From assembly GCA_019115805.1 (NCBI GenBank), contig DXCW01000220.1, positions 1 to 64,000 on the forward strand: a stretch of DNA of 64,000 bases. The letters run 5' to 3'. Origin of the DNA: Candidatus Sphingobacterium stercorigallinarum (GTDB lineage Bacteria > Bacteroidota > Bacteroidia > Sphingobacteriales > Sphingobacteriaceae). Under the pieces are notes generated by a model, which saw nothing but the letters and a program-made list of their open reading frames with translations, was not told where the DNA came from and ran no database searches. A program made the position numbers and the translations under genes. Positions 9,729 to 18,474 of this stretch are shown in pieces. Numbering within the stretch: position 1 is the stretch's first letter; the number at the start of each line of letters is the position of its first letter.

Positions 9729-10388
9729 TCACTGTTTGGAAAGTAACGACTTTTTTGCTTGCTCTAAATCGTTTAAGAGCTCATCGGCCTGCCCTAACTT
9801 CCGTCTTTCGATCGTTTGCTGACTCACCGCCATGCAATACAATCCCGCACCTTTGGCGGCAGCGCATCCCGTATGGGTATCCTCTATCACTACGATCTGA
9901 TCGGCAGGCAATTTCAACTTATCGATAGCCAGCAAATAGGGTTCTGGATTAGGTTTAGGGTATTGTACGGATTCACGGGTGACAAAGAACTCAAAATAAT
10001 CGAGCATCTGGTGATGTCCGAGCACGATTTCCACGGTCGACAAGTGACTGGAGGTAACTAAAGCCACACGATAGCCATCTTCAGAAAAACTGCGTACGAC
10101 TTCTCTAGCGGAGGGCATAAGGCTGATATCCCGCATATCCGCCTTGGCGTAGGCGTCGGCTAATGCTTTACGCATAAATTCTGCTGTGATATCGACCTGG
10201 AAGGTTCTTTTTAACGTATCTAAGTTGTGCATCATGGTGTGTCCGGCGAAGTGATCAATCCAATCGGTGAAATTGATTTCTAAACCGGCTTGCCTTTTCA
10301 ATATCGGTGACCATGCGTCGAAATAAAAACGCTCTGAATCAATTAATGTCCCATCTAAATCAAATAGAATTGCTTTAAATTTTCCCAT
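9729..10388 (-). CDS. HAD-superfamily hydrolase (beta-phosphoglucomutase-like)
   Basis: This cytosolic HAD phosphatase or phosphomutase probably acts on a sugar phosphate. Motif I is FDLDGTLIDSE (nucleophile D10, acid/base D12), motif II is VTSSH, the motif III lysine is in YPKPNPEPY, and motif IV is VIEDTHTGCAAAKGAG. A helical cap sits between motifs I and II. The length of 219 aa fits the PGMB-like class. It is the first minus-strand gene before the GMC pair, 53 bp away, and may share their transcript. The substrate cannot be read from the sequence. Confidence 0.85.
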   Translation of the reverse strand: MGKFKAILFDLDGTLIDSERFYFDAWSPILKRQAGLEINFTDWIDHFAGHTMMHNLDTLKRTFQVDITAEFMRKALADAYAKADMRDISLMPSAREVVRSFSEDGYRVALVTSSHLSTVEIVLGHHQMLDYFEFFVTRESVQYPKPNPEPYLLAIDKLKLPADQIVVIEDTHTGCAAAKGAGLYCMAVSQQTIERRKLGQADELLNDLEQAKKSLLSKQ

Positions 10389-10492
10389 AGCCCAAAAGTA
10401 ACCAATTATTTAGACAGCGTCCCAAAAGCGAATAATCCGCCGAGAAGCTCGAAAGACTATTGTCAGTACTAGCGGCTTTTGTTAAGTTTGCT

Positions 10493-10500
10493 AAACAACA
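10493..10500 (+). promoter_or_regulatory. Candidate -7 box (TAAGTTTG) for the FAH-family gene
   Basis: This matches the Bacteroidota -7 consensus TAnnTTTG and lies about 40 bp before the next start codon. No clear -33 TTTG was found at the right distance. Confidence 0.35.
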
Positions 10501-10541
10501 GTCGGGCCGCATAAGCCAACGTAAATTCAGAACACCATAAG

Positions 10542-11153
10542 ATGAAAATAATCGCAGTAGGCAGAAACTATGTGAATCATGCCAAAGAATTGGACAATCC
10601 TGTACCGGAACAACCGGTTATTTTTATGAAACCGGACACCGCGATACTAAGAGACAATAAAGACTTCTACTATCCCGCATTCACTCAAGATTTACATCAT
10701 GAAGTAGAGGTGGTGCTTCGGGTTTGTAAAGAAGGTAAGCACGTCGCTAAAAAATTTGCGCACAAATATTATGATGCGATCGGACTGGGTATTGATTTCA
10801 CGGCACGTGATATGCAATCTCATTTAAAGGCCAAGGGATTGCCTTGGGAGTTGTCCAAAGCGTTTGACCATTCCGCAGTGATTAGTCCATTACTTCCCAT
10901 AACGGAAATTGGCGATCTGCGCGACATCGATTTCGCTCTACAGAAAAATGAGGAGACCGTACAACACGGAAACACAAAAAACATGATATTCGATTTCGAT
11001 ACCTTAATCACCTTTATATCTCAGTACATTACGCTTCGAAAGGGCGATTTAATTTATACCGGCACTCCCGAAGGGGTCGGATCGGTAGGTGTTGGTGATC
11101 GTTTGGAAGGATTATTGAATGGTCAATCCATGTTTACCTGTCAAATCAAGTAA
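10542..11153 (+). CDS. Fumarylacetoacetate hydrolase-family protein
   Basis: This FAH-fold enzyme belongs to a metal-dependent family that hydrolyses or decarboxylates acylpyruvate-type substrates, related to acylpyruvase and oxaloacetate decarboxylase. The metal-binding H-x-E-x-E pattern is visible in HHEVEVVLRV, followed by GLGIDFTARDMQ and the glycine-rich end IYTGTPEGVGSVGVGDRL. The length of 203 aa fits the short one-domain class. It starts a plus-strand run with the M23 peptidase (4 bp gap), bcp and glyS. The physiological substrate is unknown. Confidence 0.88.
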   Translation: MKIIAVGRNYVNHAKELDNPVPEQPVIFMKPDTAILRDNKDFYYPAFTQDLHHEVEVVLRVCKEGKHVAKKFAHKYYDAIGLGIDFTARDMQSHLKAKGLPWELSKAFDHSAVISPLLPITEIGDLRDIDFALQKNEETVQHGNTKNMIFDFDTLITFISQYITLRKGDLIYTGTPEGVGSVGVGDRLEGLLNGQSMFTCQIK

Positions 11154-11157
11154 CGCG

Positions 11158-12879
11158 ATGAAAAAACACATTTTCCTTTGGGCATTAGCTTGCCTCGCTT
11201 CCCCATCACTATGGGCACAACATAGCGACATTATCACTTCACAAGACTACCCACAAAACTATTTTCGCAAACCGCTCAACATTGCACCCGATGCCTCGGG
11301 GACCTTTGGGGAATTACGCGCCACCCATTTCCATGCGGGAGACGATTACCGCACCCAACAGCGAATTGGTCTGCCTCTACACGCTGCGGCAGAAGGTTAC
11401 GTCTCGCGGGTACGGGTGCAAATCGGTGGCGGTGGCAACTCGGTATACATCAACCACCCCAATGGCTACACGACGGTTTACCTGCATATGGATAGCTTTA
11501 ATGATGCCCTCACCAATATCGTTCGTGCCGAGCAATACAAACAGCAGCGGTTTGATGTCGACATGGAGTTGTCCAAAGACCAAGTCGCTTTGGAACAAGG
11601 ACAATTCATTGGCAACGCGGGGAATACCGGAGGGTCTGGAGGACCGCATCTTCATTTCGAAATTCGTGACACAGAAACGCAACACCCGCTAAACCCCCAA
11701 TTATTTGGCTTACACTTTAACGATAAGTTCGCTCCCACCATCAATGGTATCATGGTGTACGATTTGGAGCAAGGCCCATTCAACGAACATACCGGCAGGA
11801 GGTATTTGCAATTAAAAGCGTTGGGATCAAATCGCTATGCCCTAGCATCAGGAGCACCGATTTCGGTAAACGGAAAATTCGGATTGGGCATCAACACCAT
11901 CGACCGCCACCGAGCCGGCGGATTCCGAAACGGTGTGTATTCCATCGAGTTGTTTATCGATGGCCAGGCCGTCTCAACTGTTCTCTTTGAACGGTTGGAT
12001 TTTAACACCTCTAGCGCCATTCATTCGTACGTGGATTATCCCCATTATAAAAAAACGAAAGTCCGGGTGCAAAAAAGCTTTAAAGATCCGGGGAGCCCCT
12101 TGGAAATCTTCAAGCATTTGCATCAAGAGGGCATCATAGCGCTCCAGGATGACGCCATCCACGACGCTAAATATGTGGTCAAAGATGTACACGGCAACTG
12201 TAGCGAACTGAATTTTAAAATTCGTAACGATGCCGCGTATACACCAAAGACGCAAAAACCACAAGGGGAACAGTTGGCTTTCGATCGCGAGCATACCGTC
12301 AAAAAGGAAAATGTAGAACTCCACATTCCCAAAGGCGCTTTGTACGGAGACTTGGATTTCACCTATGCTAGAGGGGGCGCTCGGGCCGGCGCTTACTCCC
12401 CCGTCCACCAGATTCACAACACCCTCACCGCATTATTCAAAACGTATAATTTACGGATCAAACCCGAAGGTCTTCCTAAGCGCCTGGAAAGCAAAGCATT
12501 GCTAGCCTCGGTAGAAAACGGATCCTTAGGCGGACGCTTTGAGGACGGATGGGTCACGGTGAACACCAAGTTGTTTGGTTCGATTTACGTGACAGTCGAT
12601 ACGGTGGCCCCGAAGATTGTTCCACGAAATGTCAGTAATGGGAAAAACGTAAGCAAGCAATCCACCATTGATTTCACGATTTCCGACAACTTTTCTGGAA
12701 TACAATCATTTAATGCCTATATTGATGGGCAATGGGTGTTGATGGAGTACGACTCGAAGAACCGCCATTTATGGCATCGATTTGACGGCTCACTGGCTAA
12801 GGGCAAGCACGATTTTAAACTCATTGTCACCGATTGGAAAGACAATGAGCAGATTTATGAAACTACATTCATCAGATAA
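11158..12879 (+). CDS. Secreted M23-family (LytM) peptidase
   Basis: This exported protein has a zinc peptidase domain of the kind that cuts peptidoglycan cross-links or regulates cell-wall enzymes. The ORF track starts 13 codons early; the ATG at 11158 gives the signal peptide MKKHIFLWALACLASPSLWAQ. The M23 domain covers about residues 45-175, with first zinc motif ATHFHAGDD and second motif GGPHLHFEI (HxH). The remaining 400 residues have beta-rich sandwich-like sequence, including an Ig-like stretch near the end (STIDFTISDNFSGIQSFNAY), found in other Bacteroidota M23 proteins. The zinc ligands look intact, so it should be an active enzyme. Confidence 0.88.
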   Translation: MKKHIFLWALACLASPSLWAQHSDIITSQDYPQNYFRKPLNIAPDASGTFGELRATHFHAGDDYRTQQRIGLPLHAAAEGYVSRVRVQIGGGGNSVYINHPNGYTTVYLHMDSFNDALTNIVRAEQYKQQRFDVDMELSKDQVALEQGQFIGNAGNTGGSGGPHLHFEIRDTETQHPLNPQLFGLHFNDKFAPTINGIMVYDLEQGPFNEHTGRRYLQLKALGSNRYALASGAPISVNGKFGLGINTIDRHRAGGFRNGVYSIELFIDGQAVSTVLFERLDFNTSSAIHSYVDYPHYKKTKVRVQKSFKDPGSPLEIFKHLHQEGIIALQDDAIHDAKYVVKDVHGNCSELNFKIRNDAAYTPKTQKPQGEQLAFDREHTVKKENVELHIPKGALYGDLDFTYARGGARAGAYSPVHQIHNTLTALFKTYNLRIKPEGLPKRLESKALLASVENGSLGGRFEDGWVTVNTKLFGSIYVTVDTVAPKIVPRNVSNGKNVSKQSTIDFTISDNFSGIQSFNAYIDGQWVLMEYDSKNRHLWHRFDGSLAKGKHDFKLIVTDWKDNEQIYETTFIR

Positions 12880-12890
12880 ATTTAAATTAT

Positions 12891-13355
12891 ATGTCAGTAT
12901 TAAACGTCGGAGACCATGCGCCTGATATTGTCTCCCAAGACCAACATGGCAACCAGATACGTCTTTCAGATTTGAAAGGAAAAAAGATCATTCTCTATTT
13001 TTACCCACGAGACAATACACCCGGATGCACAACTGAGGCTTGTAATTTTAGAGACAATTACCAACAGTTAACCCAGGATGGATTCCAAGTTATTGGCGTA
13101 AGTACCGATAGCGAGCAATCGCACCAGAAATTCATTGCAAAGCACGATTTGCCCTTTACCCTGCTGGCGGACGAGGATCAAAAGATCGTAAATGATTATG
13201 GTGTTTGGGTCGAGAAAAACATGTACGGGAAGAAGTTCATGGGAACAGCCAGAACCACCTTCATTATCGATGAAAACGGTGTAATCGAGCACATTATCAA
13301 GAAAGTAGACAATAAAAACGCAACGCAACAAATTAGAGACTTATTGGCGAAATAA
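12891..13355 (+). CDS. bcp: Thioredoxin-dependent thiol peroxidase (Bcp/PrxQ)
   Basis: This cytosolic peroxiredoxin of the Bcp/PrxQ class reduces hydrogen peroxide and organic hydroperoxides using thioredoxin. The peroxidatic Cys46 and the resolving Cys51 appear in PGCTTEACNFRD, the five-residue spacing typical of two-cysteine Bcp. YFYPRDNTPGC precedes it and MGTARTTFIID follows. The length of 154 aa is normal. It lies 11 bp after the M23 gene and 29 bp before glyS. A second unrelated thiol peroxidase, tpx, is at 21.8-22.3 kb. Confidence 0.95.
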   Translation: MSVLNVGDHAPDIVSQDQHGNQIRLSDLKGKKIILYFYPRDNTPGCTTEACNFRDNYQQLTQDGFQVIGVSTDSEQSHQKFIAKHDLPFTLLADEDQKIVNDYGVWVEKNMYGKKFMGTARTTFIIDENGVIEHIIKKVDNKNATQQIRDLLAK

Positions 13356-13370
13356 GTCGATCCAATACCT

Positions 13371-13378
13371 TATATTTG
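13371..13378 (+). promoter_or_regulatory. -7 box (TATATTTG) six bases before the glyS start
   Basis: This is an exact match to TAnnTTTG, with TTGG 23 bp upstream as a possible -33 element. Transcription would begin at or next to the glyS ATG, giving a leaderless or nearly leaderless mRNA. Confidence 0.5.
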
Positions 13379-13384
13379 CCCCCT

Positions 13385-14854
13385 ATGAGCAAGCAGACAG
13401 ACGATTTCTTTAAAAATATCATCTCGCATGCGAAGGAATATGGTTTTGTTTTTCCTTCCAGCGAAATTTATGACGGCCTGAGTGCTGTATACGATTACGG
13501 CCAATTGGGCGCTGAACTTAAAAACAACCTGAAAAGTTACTGGTGGAAATCAATGGTCCAGTTACATGAAAACATCGTCGGCATTGATGCCGCGATTTTC
13601 ATGCATCCCACTACTTGGAAAGCATCAGGACACGTTGATGGATTCAACGACCCGATGATCGACAACAAGGATTCTAAAAAGCGGTATCGTGCCGATCAGT
13701 TGATTGAGGACAAAATCTATCGTTACGAGAAAGACGGAAAAACAGACAAAGCCAAGCAGCTTCAACAAGATCTAGACGCCGCACTCGCCGTGGATGACTT
13801 AGCAAGACTCAAATCAATTATTGAGGAACATGCCATTGTCTGTCCGATGTCGGGAACGAAAAACTGGACGGAAGTCCGGCAGTTCAATTTGATGTTTGCC
13901 ACACAGATGGGCGCCATGGCTGATGGTGCTGAGCAGGTCTACCTTCGCCCCGAAACTGCTCAAGGTATTTTTGTGAATTTCTTAAATGTACAAAAAACCG
14001 GACGGATGAAGATTCCATTCGGCATCGCTCAGATTGGTAAAGCGTTCCGTAATGAGGTCATCGCGCGCCAGTTTATCATGAGAATGCGCGAGTTCGAACA
14101 AATGGAGCTTCAATTTTTTGTTCGTCCCGGTACAGAACTTCAATGGTATGAGCACTGGAAAGAAATGCGTTTAAAATGGCACTTAGCTTTGGGTGCAGAT
14201 AAGGCTAAATACCGTTTCCACGATCACGTGAAGCTAGCACACTATGCCAATGCCGCCGTTGACGTAGAATATGAGTTTCCATTCGGCTTTAAAGAAGTCG
14301 AGGGTATCCATTCTCGTACCGATTTCGATTTGAAACAACATCAGGAATTTTCTGGAAAGAAATTACAATACTTTGATCCGGAAATTAACCAGAACTATAC
14401 ACCATACGTGGTCGAAACGTCTATTGGCCTAGACCGCCTATTTTTATCGGTACTTGCCAATAGTCTCGTGCAGGAAGACTTATCGACAGATGAGAAGTCA
14501 GATTCTCGAGTGGTTTTAAAATTCCACCCGGCAATTGCGCCAGTAAAAGCGGCCGTTTTACCGCTGACTAAAAAAGATGGATTACCTGATAAAGCAAGGT
14601 CCATCATGAATACATTGAAATTAGATTATAACGTGCAGTACGATGAAAAGGACTCCATTGGCAAGCGTTATCGTCGCCAAGATGCCATCGGCACGCCGTT
14701 CTGTATCACGGTAGACCACCAAACCTTAGAAGATGATACGGTTACCATTCGTCACCGTGACAGCATGCAACAAGAGCGCGTTGCCATAGGTGAATTGGAA
14801 CGTATTATTGGCGATTTGGTGAGCTTGAATAAGCTGCTAAAACAACTGATGTAA
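13385..14854 (+). CDS. glyS: Glycyl-tRNA synthetase (dimeric, single-chain class II type)
   Basis: This enzyme charges tRNA-Gly with glycine. It is the single-chain homodimer type rather than the two-gene alpha2beta2 form. The ORF track begins at a TTG; the ATG at 13385 (MSKQTDDFF) is better. The class II motifs are clear: motif 2 FRNEVIARQFIMRMREFEQ and motif 3 SIGLDRLFLSVL, with YLRPETAQGIF between. The C-terminal anticodon-binding domain starts around KFHPAIAPVKAAVLPL. The length of 489 aa is normal. A terminator follows. Confidence 0.96.
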   Translation: MSKQTDDFFKNIISHAKEYGFVFPSSEIYDGLSAVYDYGQLGAELKNNLKSYWWKSMVQLHENIVGIDAAIFMHPTTWKASGHVDGFNDPMIDNKDSKKRYRADQLIEDKIYRYEKDGKTDKAKQLQQDLDAALAVDDLARLKSIIEEHAIVCPMSGTKNWTEVRQFNLMFATQMGAMADGAEQVYLRPETAQGIFVNFLNVQKTGRMKIPFGIAQIGKAFRNEVIARQFIMRMREFEQMELQFFVRPGTELQWYEHWKEMRLKWHLALGADKAKYRFHDHVKLAHYANAAVDVEYEFPFGFKEVEGIHSRTDFDLKQHQEFSGKKLQYFDPEINQNYTPYVVETSIGLDRLFLSVLANSLVQEDLSTDEKSDSRVVLKFHPAIAPVKAAVLPLTKKDGLPDKARSIMNTLKLDYNVQYDEKDSIGKRYRRQDAIGTPFCITVDHQTLEDDTVTIRHRDSMQQERVAIGELERIIGDLVSLNKLLKQLM

Positions 14855-14874
14855 CCGGCTATTCAATCGCTATA

Positions 14875-14909
14875 AAAAAGGTCTGTATACGAAACATACA
14901 GACCTTTTT
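14875..14909 (+). terminator. Rho-independent terminator after glyS
   Basis: A 14-bp stem (AAAAAGGTCTGTAT with ATACAGACCTTTTT) with a seven-base loop ends in T residues, 20 bp after the glyS stop codon. Confidence 0.85.
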
Positions 14910-14986
14910 CACATTTCAAGAAGAGCGTTTTAGCATTTTTTGGTTCGACCGATCTGCTACTCGGCTGAAGTACACCGCGTAGTTTA

Positions 14987-16048
14987 TCAACCTAATGTGG
15001 TCATTTTTTCCCAGCCCGCGGCACCAAATCCCAGCTCCCGGTCCACTACTGTCCGAAAATGCCGGTTCGAGCTGAATCCCGCCAAACGAATAAGACGTTG
15101 CAATAGCGCAACATCCTGAAAATCATCATCCAAGTGGTCCAATACGTATTTTAATCGTTTGCTATCGAGATAACTGGCCCAGCCCGTAGGCAAATAGGTA
15201 TCGGTTAATTGCTGTAGATCCCTTAAGGGCATCACGGTGTAGAGTTGCATATCCGAAATACTGAAGGTTTTATGCAAATACAATTTTCGTTCATCAATCA
15301 ATCGGTCAATACGCTGCCAATCCTCCAGCGTGAGAAGAGGATCTTCCTGCTTGGCGCGCCTGTTTTCAGGAAACCGCTCGCGCAAATGAACCAGTGCAAA
15401 TCGAAGTCGCGAAGAACACAGAAACAAACTGATCACAATAAACGTAAGCATACCAAACGGCACTTCGAAATCAATGGCGGGGAGATCGTCCAGCCATGCG
15501 GATTCACGAACGGAAAGCGAGCTAAAAAACACGATTTTTAAAACGCCTAAAGAACGGGCCAATTGCCCGTCCAGTGACGCTGTAAACACCGCGGGGCGCC
15601 CGACCTGCCGCAACACCAGAAAGTCATACCATATCGATGTCGCAAAAACGATGAGAAAAATGGGGCCAGAAAGTAGGGCGCTTGCCTCATACAATAAACT
15701 ATCGGCACCTTTGAAGGCAAGCACCTTCCCCCAGAGGTAACAGATGACAAATAAAATAAAGGGAAACAGCGCCAAAAGAAATAGGTAGCGCGAGGTTTTG
15801 CTTTCCGTCTGAATATTTCGGAGATATAGAGAAATCAAAAAAGCCAGACAGAGCTGCATGGAACTCGAAAAAATGGGGTCCAATTCCGGACCAAAAACCG
15901 CATGAGCAGATTGACCAATTAGTGTAGCAATTGCCGTCACGACAAGAAGTTTAAGCAATTGCTGCCGTTCATCGCGTACGGTCCGAATCCCCACGCACCA
16001 TAGCCATAGAACGAGGATCGTAATGATGATGCTCAATATATCAGCCAT
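14987..16048 (-). CDS. Seven-helix membrane protein with AraC-type DNA-binding C-terminus
   Basis: This is probably a membrane-embedded transcription regulator. The ORF track starts at a GTG; the ATG at 16048 (MADILSIII) is preferred. The first ~220 residues contain about seven hydrophobic segments (for example SIIITILVLWLW, YLFLLALFPFILFVICYLW, GMLTFIVISLFLC). The last ~100 residues look like an AraC/XylS double helix-turn-helix, with LQRLIRLAGFSSNRHFRTVVDRELG matching the second, most conserved helix-turn-helix. There is no periplasmic sensor domain, so sensing would occur in the membrane or through a partner. It lies 92 bp downstream of two fucosidase genes on the same strand, so it may control them. 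Confidence 0.75.
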   Translation of the reverse strand: MADILSIIITILVLWLWCVGIRTVRDERQQLLKLLVVTAIATLIGQSAHAVFGPELDPIFSSSMQLCLAFLISLYLRNIQTESKTSRYLFLLALFPFILFVICYLWGKVLAFKGADSLLYEASALLSGPIFLIVFATSIWYDFLVLRQVGRPAVFTASLDGQLARSLGVLKIVFFSSLSVRESAWLDDLPAIDFEVPFGMLTFIVISLFLCSSRLRFALVHLRERFPENRRAKQEDPLLTLEDWQRIDRLIDERKLYLHKTFSISDMQLYTVMPLRDLQQLTDTYLPTGWASYLDSKRLKYVLDHLDDDFQDVALLQRLIRLAGFSSNRHFRTVVDRELGFGAAGWEKMTTLG

Positions 16049-16140
16049 AATACAAGTATATCGCACTTGTGTTAACTCATCACCAAGCCTATGTTAAGTT
16101 TCTCTTATTTTAACGATTCCGCTGCTTACCCTCCCCACTC

Positions 16141-18471
16141 CTAATCGATTGTATAGGTCACGCGTTCTCCATTTTTCAATACCGTGACCGGCTCCCCTTT
16201 GCGGCCCGAGATATGGAAGTCAATGACCTGCCCTGCTGCCCATTTCACGTCAACCGTATAGTTCCCTCTAGCCTTTAATCCTTTAACCTCACCGTCGGGC
16301 CACGCGTCGGGTAATGCAGGCAATAAGTGAATATAGCCGTCGTGACTTTGCAACAGCATTTCGGCAATACCCGCAGATCCGCCGAAGTTTCCGTCAATTT
16401 GGAAAGGAGGATGGGCACAAAAGAGATTCGGGTAGGTCCCAGCTCCAGCTTCCTGATCTTCCGCTTCTTCATTTAAAGCAGGTTCCAGAAGCCCTCTTAA
16501 AATCTCCAATGCGTGATTCCCATCATGCAAGCGAGCCCAAAACAAAATTTTCCAAGCTCTTGACCACCCGGTACCGGCGTCTCCGCGGGATTCCAACGTC
16601 CGCCGGGCGGCATCAGCCCATTCTGGAGTAGTAACGGGAGAAATAAAGCTCGCTGGATACAAGCCGTATAGGTGTGAAACATGACGATGGGTCGGCTCCA
16701 CCTCGCGATAGTCTTCCAGCCACTCCATCACACGTCCACTAGCACTAATTTGTACGGCCGGAGGCAATTCTTTTAGCTGCTCGGTTAATTCCTCAGCAAA
16801 TGGATCGTTACGTTGTAGAATTTCGTTTGCCACTACCACGGATTCGTATAACTCGCGGACGATCTGATTATCAATGGTGGGCCCCATAACCACCGATGCC
16901 GTCCGACCATTTTCCATATAGAAACTATTTTCTGGAGAAACGGACGGAGAGGTCACTAACCAGCCCGTCTTCGGATCACGAACCATCATCGCCTGATAGA
17001 ATTGGGCCGCCGCTACCAGTATCGGATAGACCTCATTCAAATAGGTTTCATCCCGAGTGAACTGATAATGCTCCCAAAGGTGATTACACAACCAGCCTGA
17101 TGCCGTACTCGCCCCCCACGAGGCTTGTTCTCCGGGCGCGGTATATCCCCAAATATTGGTCATCATATACACCACCCAACCTGGCGCACCATAATACGAA
17201 GCAGCTGTTTCCTTTCCCTGAACCGAGAGCCGTTTAATCAGCTGAAGGAACGGCTGATGGTACTCCGACAAGTTGCCGGTCTCCACCCCCCAATGATTCA
17301 TTTGAGCATTTATATTCAAATGATAATCTCCATTCCACGGGGTCTGAATTTGATGCGCCCATAGGCCTTGCAAATTCGGCGGAAGCGCACCGGAAACCTC
17401 AGGCGCCGTACTCGAGAGCGTGAGATACCGACCAAACTGATAATACAATACGGCTAAACCGTTATCGCTGGAAGGGTCCCGATAAAAATTAGCCAATCGC
17501 TTATCCACCGGGACAAGTTGGTGCGGATCGCTACCGCCAATGTGCAAATCCACGCGATTAAAAACAGGTTGATAGTTCTCCAAATGGGCCTTCACCAGCT
17601 GCGCGTAGGTTTGCTCTTCGGCAGCACGCATTTGCTGGGATAGATAAGTCAATGGTTCATGATCGTAATAACTTGTCGTTGCCGAAAACAAAACAGTGGC
17701 CTCATCGGCACCTTTTACGATAATTTGGTTATCGTAGTTGCTGAGTTCTCCGCCCGGTGCAAGGACTTTAATTTTCGCAGCAAATTTAAGCCCATCGCCT
17801 CCCCGTCCATCAGAGAGATATCCTTGAATCTCAATTTCATTGCCATTGATGTGATAAGAATGAATCCGCTCGTCTCTATAAAAATGAAGCGCAAAGCCGA
17901 TGGCGCCTTTTTGATCGGCCGTCAACCGCACCACGCCCACATTATCAGCAAATGAGGTCAGGTATTCACGTCGAAATTCGACACCATCGCTCTTGAATGT
18001 GGTCACGGCTTTAGCCTCATTTAAATCTAACCAGCGCTGATAGTCGTGGGGGGCTTGTTGGTTAAAATGAATAAAATTCAAAAAGCCGAAATTTTGAAAA
18101 GCCCCATAAGGGACCTCCGCTCCGTTTCCATATCCGGATCCTTCTCCTGCACACACGAAGTATTGATTCACCAACTCTTCGGCCTCATCGTTTCTGCCTT
18201 GGAAAAGAAATTGCTGAATCGAATCCAAGTGCTGGTGAGCTTCGGAATTATTGGCGTTTTGAGGGGATCCTGACCACATCGAGATCTCATTGAGCACGAC
18301 ACTTTCCTCCTCCACTTTTCCGCTGGGCATCATCCCAATTAACCCATTGCCCAAAGGAAGCGTTTCCTCCCAGCGCTCAGCGGGTGCATCGTACCATAAC
18401 TTAAGCTCTTGCTCCTGTCCGTTGACCAAGAGCACCATCGACATCAATATGCCGAGCAACGTTGTTCTCAT
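16141..18471 (-). CDS. Glycoside hydrolase family 95 (alpha-L-fucosidase/galactosidase type)
   Basis: This secreted enzyme is probably an alpha-1,2-L-fucosidase; some GH95 members prefer alpha-L-galactose. The signal peptide is MRTTLLGILMSMVLLVNGQ. The family start KLWYDAPAERWEETLPLGNGLIG is clear. Active-site residues of the inverting mechanism are visible: the Asn pair in YHLNINAQMNHWGVE, the Glu in TSPSVSPENSF and the Asp in FQIDGNFGGSAGI. The length of 776 aa is normal. It starts 3 bp after the GH29 fucosidase, so both come from one transcript and together could strip fucose of different linkages from plant or animal glycans. Confidence 0.92.
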   Translation of the reverse strand: MRTTLLGILMSMVLLVNGQEQELKLWYDAPAERWEETLPLGNGLIGMMPSGKVEEESVVLNEISMWSGSPQNANNSEAHQHLDSIQQFLFQGRNDEAEELVNQYFVCAGEGSGYGNGAEVPYGAFQNFGFLNFIHFNQQAPHDYQRWLDLNEAKAVTTFKSDGVEFRREYLTSFADNVGVVRLTADQKGAIGFALHFYRDERIHSYHINGNEIEIQGYLSDGRGGDGLKFAAKIKVLAPGGELSNYDNQIIVKGADEATVLFSATTSYYDHEPLTYLSQQMRAAEEQTYAQLVKAHLENYQPVFNRVDLHIGGSDPHQLVPVDKRLANFYRDPSSDNGLAVLYYQFGRYLTLSSTAPEVSGALPPNLQGLWAHQIQTPWNGDYHLNINAQMNHWGVETGNLSEYHQPFLQLIKRLSVQGKETAASYYGAPGWVVYMMTNIWGYTAPGEQASWGASTASGWLCNHLWEHYQFTRDETYLNEVYPILVAAAQFYQAMMVRDPKTGWLVTSPSVSPENSFYMENGRTASVVMGPTIDNQIVRELYESVVVANEILQRNDPFAEELTEQLKELPPAVQISASGRVMEWLEDYREVEPTHRHVSHLYGLYPASFISPVTTPEWADAARRTLESRGDAGTGWSRAWKILFWARLHDGNHALEILRGLLEPALNEEAEDQEAGAGTYPNLFCAHPPFQIDGNFGGSAGIAEMLLQSHDGYIHLLPALPDAWPDGEVKGLKARGNYTVDVKWAAGQVIDFHISGRKGEPVTVLKNGERVTYTID

Positions 18472-18474
18472 ACG

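Noticed and set aside
11974-12417. 147-codon minus-strand ORF inside the M23 peptidase gene
   Set aside because: Antisense shadow of a well-supported gene.
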